A DNA stretch of 64,000 nt from Parietaria judaica (lineage: Eukaryota > Streptophyta > Magnoliopsida > Rosales > Urticaceae). The stretch is from positions 22,810,001 to 22,874,000 of the forward strand of contig OX940864.1 of assembly GCA_954871525.1 (NCBI GenBank). Direction: 5' to 3'. The notes beneath the pieces are model-generated. The model did not search any database, was not told the origin of the DNA, and saw nothing but the letters and a program-made list of their open reading frames with translations. Each line of letters starts with the position of its first letter. The first letter of the stretch is position 1. Both the position numbers and the translations under genes were made by a program. Shown piece by piece: positions 35,780-48,542 of the stretch.

Positions 35780-36345
35780 TAGGGTACCAATTCGAGTTGC
35801 GTGTCATATTCGTACTGATTCTTAATTGTTTTTTAGTTATTTTATGTAGTCCCAAACCCGCCTTATTTATTAATCGTGTTAAAAGATGAGACTCACACCC
35901 GCCTCATTTAAATACCGTGTTAATCGTGTCTACCCGTTTAACCCATTTAACATATTCATGTATTTTAGAATGTTAAATTAATTCAATTTATACTCATTTA
36001 ACTTAATTTATTTAATTATATTATCTAAGATTTTAAAATTTACCAACATTTTTTTTATATTCATTTATTATACGATGTAATAAATAAGTAAAAAAACATA
36101 AATGTCATATATAATAAGTATTAAAATACATAATAACATATATAAAATACAACTTTTTGCTCCTTAATCGTGTCTAATTGGATCCCATCGTATTATCGTG
36201 TTCGTGCTGTGTTTATCTGTTATTTAATCGTTTTAATCGTGTTCGACACAGTTGGACCCAGATCCATTTATAGTAGACCCAGACCCATTTAAATTGTGTC
36301 GTAACTGTTTCGTGTTTCGTGTCCGGCCCCAAATTGTCACCCCTA
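35780..36345. mobile_element. non-autonomous hAT element (MITE) with TSD
   Basis: The ends are TAGGGTACCAATTCG and (reverse complement) TAGGGGTGACAATTTGGGG. They are flanked by CATAAAAC (35772-35779) and CATAATAC (36346-36353), an 8-bp duplication with one mismatch. Subterminal regions repeat GTGTTAATCGTGTC, TTAATCGTGTCTA and CCCATTTAA-type motifs. There is no coding capacity. Confidence 0.75.
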
Positions 36346-36457
36346 CATAATACCATTTCTTTTCTTACACTCAAAATAACAAGGCCACGTTTTTTATTTT
36401 TATATACAGTAGTCTAGGGTAAATTTTTTTAAATTTTAAAAAGTATTATTTTGTATT

Positions 36458-36798
36458 GGCATCGTTTGGTATAACTTTATTTTTTTAATTACTTTTCCAT
36501 TTATTTTTTTAAAAAAAAAATTATTTGTTGTGTTTGATAAACTGATTATATAGTTGATGATAACAAAAATTTATTTAGTGCTTGCTAAAATAAATATATT
36601 TAGAATAAAAAGACTAAAAACTCTGTTTTTGTTTTTTGGAAAAAATTAAAAGTTACAAATTCTAGCTTTTAAGCGTGTTGTACAAAAATCTAAAATCGTT
36701 TTTGTGTTTTTCGTAAAAATATTTTTGCCAAACACATGAAAATGAGTTTAGTTTATTCTAAAAACAAAATAAGGCTAAATAATCTATACCAAACGCAA
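36458..36798. mobile_element. MITE family B, copy 2 (inverted relative of 4335-4714)
   Basis: The sequence runs GGCATCGTTTGGTATAAC ... ACAAATTCTAGCTTTTAAG ... CTATACCAAACGC. Read on the minus strand, its interior matches the MITE at 4335-4714 (TAGAATT...GTAACTTTT with AAAACAAAAA). Terminal inverted repeats of the GTTTGGTATA type are visible. Confidence 0.5.
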
Positions 36799-37521
36799 CA
36801 ACTATCTGCGATAATTCTTTATTTATGACTTTAGAATTTGTTTTTGTATGAATTGACTCGGTTTTTATTTATTGGTATTAAATTTGTTTAGAGTAAGAGA
36901 AACAAATATATCTTCAACACATATAGCTAAAATGAGCATCAAACACAGAAGAGTTTTATGTGATTTAGCTTAACTAGGTGTATACTCCACAGGATATTCA
37001 CTACGACTTTCTACAAACGTTACAAGAGAGTCTATATATAGGAGACGTTCCCGGAAATTTCAAGTGAGAGATGGAAAAAAAATACAAGAGCAAAACTCGA
37101 GTCCCTAAATGAGAAAAATGTAAAATCCTAAAAATGAATAATCTCCGGCTGCGGATGTAGCGGGAGATTACATTATTGGTTGATTTGAGACTCGGTCGAA
37201 GAAATGTCTATTCGTTTTTGGTTCCTCACAAAGCTTGGCCTATCTCTTGAAAAATATACTTTTTTGTTCTTCTTTCTCTCGAAACTCTGCGTTTGGCAAA
37301 GGAGCTTAGTTGAGAGGAAAAGGGGGACAATGATCATAGAAGCATGGAAGTCGTCGAACCCCCTGTCTATTGGAGCCTTAAAGCTTTTTATAGACAAGAC
37401 CAAGGTCGTAGAAGCATGGGATCGAGAATCATGTAGGCAAGCTTACAAACAATATTAAGCGATCCTCAACAAAGTAATAATGTAGTGATGACTCTGCCAT
37501 CCTAAAGAGAAAGCGTCGTAT
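36799..37521. other. repeat-rich spacer without recognised gene
   Basis: The segment includes a possible promoter-like stretch (TCTATATATAGGAGACG near 37031) and purine-rich patches that suggest an LTR remnant. The overlapping frames at 37173-37458 on both strands have no recognisable domain. Confidence 0.4.
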
Positions 37522-38680
37522 TGTTGGGATTTATGCCCAGAAGAGAAACATGAATGAACTTTTAGCAAATAAAGCAGTTTATGGAAAAAGTACTCGATGT
37601 AATAATACGATTTATGTTCTTTTGCTGAGAATTAAATAAAGATTAAATATTCATTCTTATATATTTATTTAAGTTTGTGTTTATGCATGTATGTCTATGC
37701 CCTGAAACTATCATCAACGAAAGAAGAGTTAAGTACAGACTTAACAAGATACCTCTTCTTGATTGGTTTAAAATGAACGGTTTGCAATCTTAGGATCAAT
37801 AGGGCATTCGTATCCAATTAATGATTGTTTAAATAAACTACTGATATCGGATCTTGTGATATTGAGAGTTGAGACTCTAGTGTTTATTCTTGATGTCTTG
37901 ATGAAGACATTGAACTTAACCTCTGACAATTTGAAGTTTGAGATAAAACTGTTTTGTTACAAAAAGCTTCAAAATCACAAACGACGGGTATTTTCGTAAT
38001 TACTTAAATTCTGAAGTGAGTACATAACTTCTTGTGACACTTTATGACATTTGACTAGTCAATGGGCAAGACCCAAATAGATGGATTAAAGCCCGACAGT
38101 TGGTGTCATAATACTGTCTCGTTGAACTATGTGATTCACAGATATGAAATTTGTGTTATAAGAATGCTATGACATTAGTATCACGTCATGCTTTGTTCTT
38201 TGAAGTGTGAGCGAACAAACCGGGCTTGGTACTCAGTAAATAATATATTCACTGAATAAAACATGAGACATGTTGTGACATCTCACTTTATGTTCTTCTT
38301 GTTCACAAACAACAAATGAGTTGAAGAAATAATAACCGAGAGGTAAAACAGTAATTTTACATTCATCTTAGTTACTGATACACACAAAGGGTAATATCGT
38401 AAAATACACCGTGAACCGTGTGAAGAATAATTGTATCACATCAAATGGAAATGAGAACGCATGTGAACTTAGAGATATTCAATATTGGTCTTTTAGTGGA
38501 GTCGACTGATATTAAGAATTAAAAGTTCGGAAAAAGTTTGTGAACTTTTGTATATGGACTTTATTCTAAAACTTCGTTCATGTGGGTCCATGGTCTCCAT
38601 GTTATATTTTCGGACGAGATTGATGAACGAATTAAGTATTGAGTTGGTTGATTATTTTCTCTTAAGTATAAACTAGTGGA
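37522..38680 (+). mobile_element. LTR fragment (TGTTGGGA start)
   Basis: TGTTGGGATTTATGCCCAG is a typical Copia-type LTR left end. It is followed by about 1.1 kb of LTR-like sequence without open frames. No right terminus or target duplication was found, so I treat it as a truncated solo LTR. Its right limit near the GC-rich motif at 38684 is approximate. Confidence 0.4.
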
Positions 38681-38683
38681 AGG

Positions 38684-38767
38684 ACACCGCGCGAAGCGTG
38701 GTGGCAATAAAATATTGTAAATGATTATTCGCGCGGTGGCGATAAAATATTGTAAATGATTAATGTT
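38684..38767 (+). repeat. short tandem duplication with CGCGCG cores
   Basis: ATAAAATATTGTAAATGATTA occurs twice (about 38707 and 38742), each preceded by a CGCGCGAAGCGTGGTGGC- or CGCGCGGTGGCG-like segment. Such CGCGCGAAGCG motifs are often seen at ends of plant transposons, but no element could be delimited. Confidence 0.55.
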
Positions 38768-39231
38768 TTGCTCTAAATAGTACAAAGAATTTTTAAATTC
38801 TCGGTTTCTTCATTTAGTCGTCATTAAATTATCAATAAACAGAGAGATATATAAGAGATATATAGATTTTTCACGTTACATTTACAAAACTATAGAAAGT
38901 AAGAAAAATCATTTACACCAAAGAATAATATAAGTTTAAACTTCTTATGAGATTCTTTCCCACAACAACATCGATATTTTTTGTGGGCTATTTCGTTGAT
39001 TTTAGTGGCACAATAAATTTTTGTAAACAAATTAAAATTGCGCTCATGAAGCAAAGTTTCTATTATATAATTTTCCATTCACCTATTATATTCAAATCCA
39101 AAAACATAACAATGTTTCTTTTTATATTCTCTAATCTTAAGCTATACATAACAAAATAATATCATACAATTGACCATATTTTTGCATACCACTGATATCT
39201 TTTATATATGTATTATCGATGTACCGTACAT
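38768..39231. other. AT-rich intergenic DNA
   Basis: No gene is seen. Confidence 0.5.
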
Positions 39232-39852
39232 ATAAATGTTGTGGATTTTCTACGCAAGTATACGTATCGAAAACAAGTAATATAATGATAAGAAAAGTCG
39301 ATCTCACGGAGAATTGTTACTATTAATTTTGCTAATTACTAGTTTTATGTCACCTTAATTTTATCTAAACAATTAAATATTGCAATACGATTAATTAAAT
39401 AACTAATGGAAAATAAATACTAAAAATGAAAGATTTGGACAAATAGAGAAATATAGGATCACAATCATTCCTTAACACTTCACCTGATTATTCATATCAT
39501 TCATGTGATCATTAAATTTTTACAAGTTGTTAACCAAGACCCCTAATGCATCAAATAGAACTCTTCCGATATTCAACTCGAGTTATCTTTCCTAACTAAT
39601 TCACTATATTCCTATGTGAATTAAATTACGAACGATTCATTAAGCATGTGTTCTTAACGGGTTACACATGTTACATAGGTATATTCCTATCCTATATAAA
39701 CTCAAGATTTCCATCATAGATCACGTGTTATTCTATCTACGGCTAAACACAAATGTCCTTTTCCCAAAGTCAAGATTTCCATCATAGATCATGTGTTATT
39801 CTATCTACGGCTAAACACAAATTTCCTTTTCCCAAAGTTCCTAAGGTTTACC

Positions 39853-42593
39853 TGTAAGAAATCACGTCTCGGATTCCATGAAAATTATCACGAATTATAC
39901 CTCCGAACCGTCCGGGTAACATTTAAAAATTAATTTAAAGCGGAATAACTTGTTATCCGTGCAACAGTCCGGATATCGGATAATAACCATCTAACAAGAT
40001 CTGATAAATATTATGTAATTTAATATTCATAAATCATTATTAATAATCTAGTCATAATAGGAAATAAATAGAAAGCAGTAAATGGTTGCATTTATCAACC
40101 CAATGCATAAGGCCGCACCTCTATTGACGACTTCCGGCTGCGCGTTCTGAATCGGGCAGGGCTCCGCCGGTGCTGAGGGAAACTCCCGTGATCTTCCGGG
40201 ATATTCTCCTGGAATCCTCGTACCGAAGCGTGGGCTTCGCCGGCAGGACTCCGTCGCAAAATTTAAACTGATGGTTCTTTTTAAGCTTCCGGAGAACTAA
40301 GTCTCTTAAGCTGAACCAGAAAGAGAGATCAGAGAGAAAATTGGCAGACCCTAAAGGAGAGGGAGAGTTCGAATTTTTCTCTCGGGAAAGGTGTGTAAAA
40401 TGTGTAGAATGAGCCTCCTATTTATAGGCTCAAACCGCAACCGAATTGGAGAAATTCCTTCTCTTATTTTTGAATTTCATATATTAAATATAATTAATTA
40501 TCTCAATCCAATGGTCCAGATTTAATCTCATCTAAATCCAATGGATATAATTAATCAGGGATTTAACTAAATAAGAAAAATTAGGATAAAATCAAAAATC
40601 CAATCTTATCTTCTTATCTTTATAAATTCGAATTATATATATATATATATACTAAAATTTGAATTATCATTATCTAAATCCAACGGTTGAGATAAATCTT
40701 TAAACTGATCTAATGGATCAAATTAGTTTAGGATAAAATCAAATATAAAAAGATTTAATAAAAACAATTTCGAATTTATCCTTAAACTATAATTCGAAAA
40801 ATAATATAATTATATATATAATTAATTAATTTCCAATCCAACGGTAAAGCTTAAATCTTAGACCGATCTAACGGATATAATTAATTAATCAAATTCGAAA
40901 AATGAAACTTGATCACCAAGTCATTAATTTCGAATTCATCAATATCCTAATCCAACGGTTGATATCAAATCATAACCGATCCAATGGATTAAATTGATTT
41001 TAGGGTTTTTCTCAAATACCAAAACTTTTGGTACTTTTGCCGCAATTATGGAAAGACCAAAGTCTATCCATTCGAATGTGAAGATCCACATTCCAAAAGC
41101 CCAATTCGATTTCTACACTATAATATATTTAAATATATTATTTTCATATTAATATAAATCTATTAATTGTTGAATAATTATTAATAATACATTAATAATA
41201 AAAATTCGAATAATTAAATTATATTAATATTCTCTGATCTCAATATCACACATTTAAATGTCATGGTGACACACCATCATTTAAATTCGTGACATGTGAT
41301 TTAATTTCATAGTTTACCGAAACGATCATAAACTTAGAAATTCTCTAAATCACAAACCGTACGTCAAAACGACTCGGTTCCAAAAGAAAAGTTGCTTAGA
41401 ATTTAATTTCCAACAACTTTCATGTTGACAGAAAATCCAAATTCTACTTTATTTTGTCAGTTAATTTCGGTTACCAAGATATGGTACTTTTGCCACGCTA
41501 CTGATAAAACTATCTGATGTCTGTCACAGACTTCAGTTTTATGAGTCTTGCCAAATGATCTTAAAAACATTTCAATGTCTTTATCACGTACGTATCATCC
41601 GTTACGGAGCTATCCTGGGGACCATGGACCCGTATCACTTAAGCTCCAACGAACTGCTAGTTGTTCGTCAAACCTCGAAGTGATTCCACTATAGACCCGA
41701 TGCTGCACTCTTTAGTGATATGGTATATATTATTCCCATTATAACAGCAGGGTGTCCATTGATACAATCAAATTCGGGTTATTGATCTTTCACTTGATGA
41801 TCCACACACGAGCTGGCGGTTTCTACCGTTATGCCCCTCATTGCATTTTCATCCTTGACTCAGTCAGTAATATTATGAGTGACCCACTTATGGTTTCGAT
41901 TCATAAGTTGCGCACGGGTACCTCTCACTTCTCACCACCGACAATCAAGGGAATCATCATCACTCTGAAGAGAGCTGTGTGATGCCCATGTCTATGACCA
42001 AGCTACCCTTACTGCTGACTATCATGTTCCCAAAATAATAGTGTTGGGAACAACGGTAATATATTGTGTTCGTTAACGGTTAAATCAAAGAATAATCAAG
42101 CCAGCAGCTCGGACTCAAGATCACTCAAGACTTAGATCGAATATCCATTTGATCATCTACTAGTGACTCAACTCCAAGTTATCAGTGACGGTCTTATATG
42201 ATAACTTCCGGAGCTTAAGTCAGGTCCAGTCCAGTATGAAGACACTTCATACTTAATGCACTTCTAGTGAGTGTGACACACACAAAATCCAGAACAGGAT
42301 TGTCACTTAGTCACATTAATGACCTTGTACGATTAATGGGCTCCCACCCAGTTAATCAGGTCACAGACATTTTAAGTTCATTTATTATGATTATTAATTC
42401 TTCTTCACATTGACTCTGTTGTGATAATAATTCATAATTGCATCCTTTATGAACTAAGGATCAAACATTCTATTTTACTCTACCAGAAACTATAATAAGA
42501 TTATCATAATAAGCATCATCTTTATTCAACGACTTGTCATAATCTTTTACAAATGGATAAAAATATCTTGTTTAAGGACACATATGTCCAACT
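39853..42593 (-). mobile_element. nested LTR element, probably a long solo LTR in minus orientation
   Basis: It is flanked by TTACC on both sides (39848-39852 and 42594-42598). Read on the minus strand it starts near GTTGGACATATGTGTCC, one base from the canonical TGTTGG, and ends TTTCTTACA. A minus-strand TATA box sits at 40419-40426, followed by a leader, as expected for U3/R. There is no gag or pol coding sequence in 2.7 kb, so a single very long LTR is the simplest reading. A deleted two-LTR element is possible. Confidence 0.65.
40419..40426 (-). promoter_or_regulatory. TATA box of the nested LTR
   Basis: TATAAATA is read on the minus strand within GCCTATAAATAGGAGGCTC. The palindromic setting GAGCCTCC/GGAGGCTC-like around it could also fold. 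Confidence 0.5.
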
Positions 42594-43333
42594 TTACCAA
42601 ATCAATTTAATTGGTGATCAAGCAATTAAAAGCATGAAGAAAATGATAGAATAAACAAACTTAAGCAATTGTCATTAATCGTAGAAACGATAATCCAAAA
42701 CGAGCTACATGTAAGTTCCGATTGCAATCCTATGAACGGTTTAGCTCATGATGAATCTAGAGCATAAACAAATCACAAAGATAGACATAATGGAGATAGA
42801 AATTCAGCAAAGAAAGTGATACTAATGGAGAGAATCTGTCAAGCTCTTCGTCTCCACCGTTCTTTTTCGCAAAACCCGATCTCCAAAGGCGTTCTTCGCG
42901 TTTCCTAGCCTCTTGTGATGTTTTTCTCTCCCAAAGTTCGTCACTTAATCTCTCTTCATGATTCTCTTATATAGTCTCCTCATTATGTTAAGATTAGGCT
43001 AAAAATAACCTAATTCGCGTAACAGTGGTGCTGGGGCGTGTGAAATTCTGTGCTGGGGCACCGGGTTAATTCTGGGGTTCTTGCTGGGGCACCGAAAATC
43101 TGTGCCGCGGCACCACGTTGCTGCCAAATTTTGGCTAATTTCGGATATTTGGGCATGTAAAACTTCGTCCAAATGACTCTATTCATCTCGATCTTCAATT
43201 AAATCGCAATTCACTCATGTAACTCCTAAAATAAACAAAAACACTAAAAGAAACACATTAAATGGCTCTTGGATAAACGAAACTCAAAGTGAAAGTACTT
43301 GATTTGTCGGTATAAAACCGACTCATCAATAAA

Positions 43334-44520
43334 CTATTAATCTTATTCATACATGACGTAGAAATTGTTTAACTTTACTATTAATCTTATTCATATATGA
43401 TGTACAAATCGTTTAACTTTGCCGTATACGGTGCTTGTAGGCTTGTTGTTGAAGCCTCGATATATATCAGTGTAAGCTCAATATTATTTGTATATAGTAG
43501 CTATAGATACTTGAAATTATTATGATCAAATAGCTAAATTGATACTAAATTTTCAAACATTAAAAGCCATAATCACATTATGACCACATCTATATATATT
43601 ACTAACATTTATAATTTCAATAAAGAGAAACGACAATTATCAATTTAACATGCTACAATAGGTCATTAATTATATTGAAAGTATATATGTATTATCATCA
43701 AAATACTTGTTAAATGACGTATCAAGTCTTGACATTATTAATTTATGAAATCAAAAGTCATCTAATTTAGAAGGTTATTAAGACGTGGCTTAGAGGTACA
43801 TACGTGATACATAATAAGTTGTACAACTTGAATAAATTTAACAAAATTATGCATATCTGTATACGTATTTATTGCATGATGAATATGCTAAATATTATAC
43901 ATATCTATCTGTATACGTATTTATATATACATATACATATATGAAGTTTCCCTATATATTAACTGTGAAAAATATGATCGGTTGAGGAAAAATGGTCAAA
44001 TCAAGATTGAGATGACGATTACAAACAGAAAACTAAATATTTGAAAACTAAATCTTTTTTATATGTGGAAAAATAAATTGATTAATATGATAAAGATTGA
44101 GTTGAAGGAACACAAACTTGCTAAAAATTCGTTATGAAGCAAAGTTAATTTTACCAAAGGTAATTCTAATAATCGTAAATCGTTTATGATCCAGACCATC
44201 ATTACACCAAAATTACAACTGCCTGTACAAAACAACATAAAAGCAAGACATGGGCGCAATACCAAAAAACTACATAATGTAATACAAAAAAAAAAAAAAA
44301 AAGAAGTTCAGTGCGATTCGACGAAGCAAACGATAACGTGTGGTTAAGTGAAGCTGCAGTTCGGATGTAAGATCGACACTGTCAACAACATAATAAATAC
44401 ACAAAACTTACTTTGTTATACAATATTTGTGAACACCATGTCATTGAGCTATTCCGTATATCGTTTCCTCTTCTATTGTAAACGTAGAGGGTGTTTCGAA
44501 AGCCTTATTTATATACTCGA
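43334..44520. other. AT-rich intergenic DNA
   Basis: No gene is seen. It contains ATACGTATTTATATAC-type low-complexity stretches. The short minus-strand frame 44059-44265 has no recognisable domain. Confidence 0.5.
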
Positions 44521-45175
44521 GTTAAACCCGGATTCGCAAAAAAAAAAAAAAAAAAAAAACCGGATACCGAAATATCCGGATCCGGGTTTTTCCGGATCCG
44601 GATATTTCGGTATCTGGGTTTTTTACAACCCGGATATATAAATATCTGGGATTTTTTTTTAAAAGCCAACGGCTCTTTAATTTGAGCCGTTGGATCTACG
44701 ATCAAACGGCCCAGATTAAAGAGCCATTGGGGGGCGGCAAAAGTAACTGGACACGTGGCGCAAAAATAGAGCCGTTGCACCCAACGGTCGAAATTGCTGT
44801 CAGGTCCCCGAAAATAGCCGTTGGACCTCGAAAACACCACTTTACTCGAATTCCTACACATTTTCCCCTATAAATACCCCACTTCAACCTCATTTTTTAC
44901 ACACATCTTCTTCTCTTCATCTCTAATTCTCTCAAACTCTCTCAAGCTCTCATATTTCCGATTTTAGTCTATAGTTTAGCTACTTTATAATTATATAAAT
45001 ACTCTCTCTTTTTAGTTTAATATATTGTTTAGGTATTTTAGTTGTTATTAATTTAGTTTATTTAGTTGTTATTATTAGTATTTTAGTTTATTATTAGTTG
45101 TTGTTATTATTACTAGTGTTATTTAGTTTAATCTAGTTTTATTAATCGTTATTATTAGTTTAATTTATCGTTAAT

Positions 45176-48100
45176 ATGTCGAGTGGCAACAACCGTTCTC
45201 GAGGACGTCCCGAAGTCCGAGGAAAAGGACGGACCACTCGATTAATAGCGGGATGGCTTTTAGTCAACATAACTATAATGTCGGAGTTATGAATCAACAC
45301 AATGTTCCCGGTTCTTCTAGCCAACCGTTACCGGTTCATGGTCAATATGGTACCGGTGGGGCCGAACCAACAATTACTAATTTCTCAAGGTCACGGCGGT
45401 GGTTTTACTAACTTACTCAATTTTCAAGGTCCCTATATTCCGGAATTGCAAAGCCTTAGCAACGAGGAACAGTACCAAGCACAACAAGTCCGCCATCACG
45501 AGCAACAACACCAAGGCCAACAACATCGTCAACAACAATATGTTTCCCCCGACACCGAGGTACATTTAATTTAAGTAGTTAATTAATTAAATAATTGTTT
45601 TATTGTATTTTAAATTGTTAGATGATAAATTAAATATTAGTTTGTTAAAAATGGTTACTTATCTAATAAAATGTTGGTTAAAAAATAGTTACTTACTTAA
45701 TATTTAAAATAGTCATTAGTAATTAATAAAAATTAAAAAGTTAATAAGTTAATACTTAAAAATTAATAACTAATAAGTTACTTAATAAGTTAATTAATAA
45801 CTATTTAGTAATTAATACTAATAATTAATAAATAAATAAATAAAAATAAAAATTAAAATTAAAATTGTAATTTTTATGTGTGGTGATAATAATAAAGTTT
45901 TTAAGGATTATGGTGTCTTAGAAAGATTGGTTTTTAAATAAGGTTTGCTTTGCAATCTCCTCCAAGCTAGCCTGGGAACCTCGGGGAGTTCTGTCTAGAA
46001 AAGCTTGGGCCTAAAGCGAGATCATAGCATCCTTTCCAGTCGATCTGGTCGTGGAACCTCGGGGAGTTCCGTCTAAAAGAGCTTGATAATTATTTCCACA
46101 CATGAGAAATACCATTTTTAATTTTGTTAACTTTGTTATTTAACTATATGAAATTTAATTAAATTAATATGATTAATATTAAAATGTAATAATTGTAATA
46201 TTCCTTGTAATATTTAAATTAATATTAAACTCTTGTAATATTCCATTGTTTTTTTAGGAAACGAGGTCGAGGAATCAATCCAACGACCTCGATGACGAGT
46301 ATGATGGTCATGGTGGTGATGATGAGAACGATGATACGGAGGACCCGAACTACGTTCAAGGCCAAGGCGAGGAGGAGGAAGTTGACGAAGTTCTACCAAC
46401 GCCGCCGCCAGCTAGACGTGGAAGTGGACGTGCCCAACAACCCTTAGTTCCGGGTGAGCGCGGTCGGCCCCCCCATCTGCCGGCGAGGAAGCGAAAGAAA
46501 TTAACGGGAGCGGTTTCGCAGCACGTCTTCATACCCGACTACAGGTACAACTACGAAACCGGCTTGGAAGATAGGTGGGGGATTTTCCGACACTGCAGTG
46601 AGGAATTTCCGGCCCATCCGAAAAACCACGGCAACAGCCACGTAGAAAACCACGTCAAGACATGTCTGAAGAAAAAGCGGGCGGAGGAAGTAAGTCGCTT
46701 ACCCGATGATTTATATAGAATGTATATTGCTCAGTGGACTATACGCGATGGTTTGCCTATATCGGCGCCCGAGGGAGAAAGTTTTAACGAAATGATGATG
46801 AAGGTGGCGCCGATAAACTATAGGGAAATCTCGTATTATATAAACCACGAGTCAATTCTCAAATTTTATAACCAGCAAAGGGCCGCTTTACAAGAAATGT
46901 TCCAACAATCTTCTTACAAAGTGTCTTTAATGTCGGATTGTTGGAAATGCCATGCTAATGATGATTATATTACGGTCGTAGCTCATTTTATTAACGATAA
47001 TTGGAATATGGAAAAACGTATCATAGGTTTTAAGCCGTTGAGGGTTAGGCACACAACAGTAAACCTAGCAGAGGCTATACTCCAAGTTTTGTCGGATTGG
47101 AACCTTAAGGATAGAGTCGTTTCCATTACATTAGACAACGCTAGTGCCCACGCCAATGCCGTAGAAGTAATGAAGGAAAGTTTGACCAATTTTAGGGACG
47201 ATTGTGTTTCATCAAAGGTGTGAATGTCATATTATAAACTTGATAGTTCAATCCGGTCTTCGCGTTATTCCGATAGTATCGCCAAAATTAGGAACATTAT
47301 TTTGTATATACGATCATCTACTATGCGCACATTTTCTTGGGAAGATTATTGCAGGGTTCACGGTTACTAGGTAAGAACGTTTCAACCAGATATGCCGATC
47401 CGCTGGAACTCGACTTACATGATGTTGGATGCTGTCATACCATACAAGGAGCTTCTTACGAAATGGATCAACAGCTCCGAGCACGACGACCGCGAAGACA
47501 TCACTCCGGACGATTGGCTAACCGTCATCCAATTCCAGGCTTTTCTACACCTTGTTAATCAAATTACTATTGATTTATCTCATGTTTACTAACCCACGTC
47601 TCAGAGAGCTTTGCCCGAAATTTTTGATATACTTTGTCATTTTGAAACCGCAAAACGTAATACTTTATTTACCGATTTACAAACCCCGATGATTACAAAG
47701 TTCCAGTATTATTGGAGTCCTGAAAAGCTCCCATTTCTATATTGCGCCGCTGTAATCGTGGATCCGACACTTAAGCTTTCCAAACTGCAGGATGTCTTAA
47801 CTGCCATGCAAGAAATCACGGGGGAGCCATATATGACGCACAATTACTTCGATGCGGATCAGAAGATGAAGGCCCTTTACCAAGAGTACGAGCAAAAATA
47901 TAACGACTTGGAAGATCAGATGGAGGAAACGAATCAACAACAACAACAAACTCAGGTAATTTTTTTAGCTTTATTTCTTAAGATTAATTATTTTAATTTC
48001 CTAACATTACTCTAATAAACGTTAATATTTTTTGTTCAATATAGATCGGACGCGGGGCCGGTGGTTCACCATACGTGTATAATCACCGTTTATTCTACAA

Positions 48101-48542
48101 CCTTACGGCTATTAGGCGCGGCAATACGTCGACTTCTTCACCAGGTTCACAAGGAAGTGGTGCTTCGGGATCTCGAGTTCTTGGTCGACGTCGACGGCGC
48201 AACACCGTCGACGAGTACGCCCGATTCTGCAACCTTCCTCCGACACTGTGCCCTAACGAAGGCCTCGACATTCTTCAATGGTGGCACGCAAATCGATCGG
48301 AGTATCTGATTTTATCCTTGTTGGCTCGTGACATTCTCACAATCCCGGTCTCAACGGTGTCATCGGAGGCAGCATTCTCAATGGCCGGAAGGATGTTAGA
48401 GCCTCGCCGCAAGTCTACGAGGTCATTGATGGTCGAGATCCTTATGCTTTCGAGAGATTGGATTATGGCCAACAAGCGACAACAAGAAAACGATATGTTC
48501 GACCGAGAAATGACGAATTACTTTTCACAGATTCAAATGTAA
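45176..48542 (+). pseudogene. hAT transposase of hAT-2, frameshifted
   Basis: A first exon from the ATG at 45176 (MSSGNNRSRGRPEVRGKG) is rich in Gln/Asn/Gly and changes frame twice before the donor near 45559. After an intron, the exon 46258-47223 is open for 322 codons. It has an acidic segment, a degenerate BED-type finger (WGIFRHCSEEF...HVENHVKTC) and the transposase core (VSLMSDCWKCH, VVSITLDNASAHANA). The frame then breaks near 47221, again around 47340-47390, and has an in-frame TAA near 47590. The region 47611-47955 is open up to a GT donor. The final exon (about 48045-48542) ends with the hAT C-terminal dimerisation domain (LLARDILTIPVSTVSSEAAF). The domain order is complete, but the breaks exclude a full-length product from this copy. 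Confidence 0.85.
45871..46180 (+). other. conserved intron block shared with hAT-3 (possible structured RNA or mobile insert)
   Basis: About 310 bp inside the intron preceding the finger exon of hAT-2 are nearly identical, by eye with only about 15-20 differences, to the reverse complement of 51555-51868 in hAT-3. The core holds two copies of GGAACCTCGGGGAGTTCY (about 45975 and 46053). Around the first copy, CCAAGCT and AGCTTGG can pair as an outer stem with an inner GAAC/GTTC stem. It has no open frame. The proteins of the two elements are only distantly similar, so this intron is far better conserved than the coding parts. Confidence 0.75.

Larger units (their letters stand above)
39237..43328. 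mobile_element. solo LTR interrupted by a nested LTR element
   Basis: The block begins TGTTGTGGATTTTCTACGCA and ends CCGACTCATCA, with identical 5-bp flanks ATAAA (39232-39236 and 43329-43333). After removing the nested insertion (39853-42593 plus one target copy) the LTR is about 1.35 kb. A tandem duplication lies at about 39707-39835, where TCAAGATTTCCATCATAGAT occurs twice. No primer-binding site or internal coding region follows, so it is a solo LTR. Confidence 0.75.

Noticed and set aside
44473..44530. TAGAGGGTGTTTCG as the left terminal repeat of hAT-2
   Set aside because: No matching inverted copy or 8-bp duplication was found at the right side, so the ends are left open.
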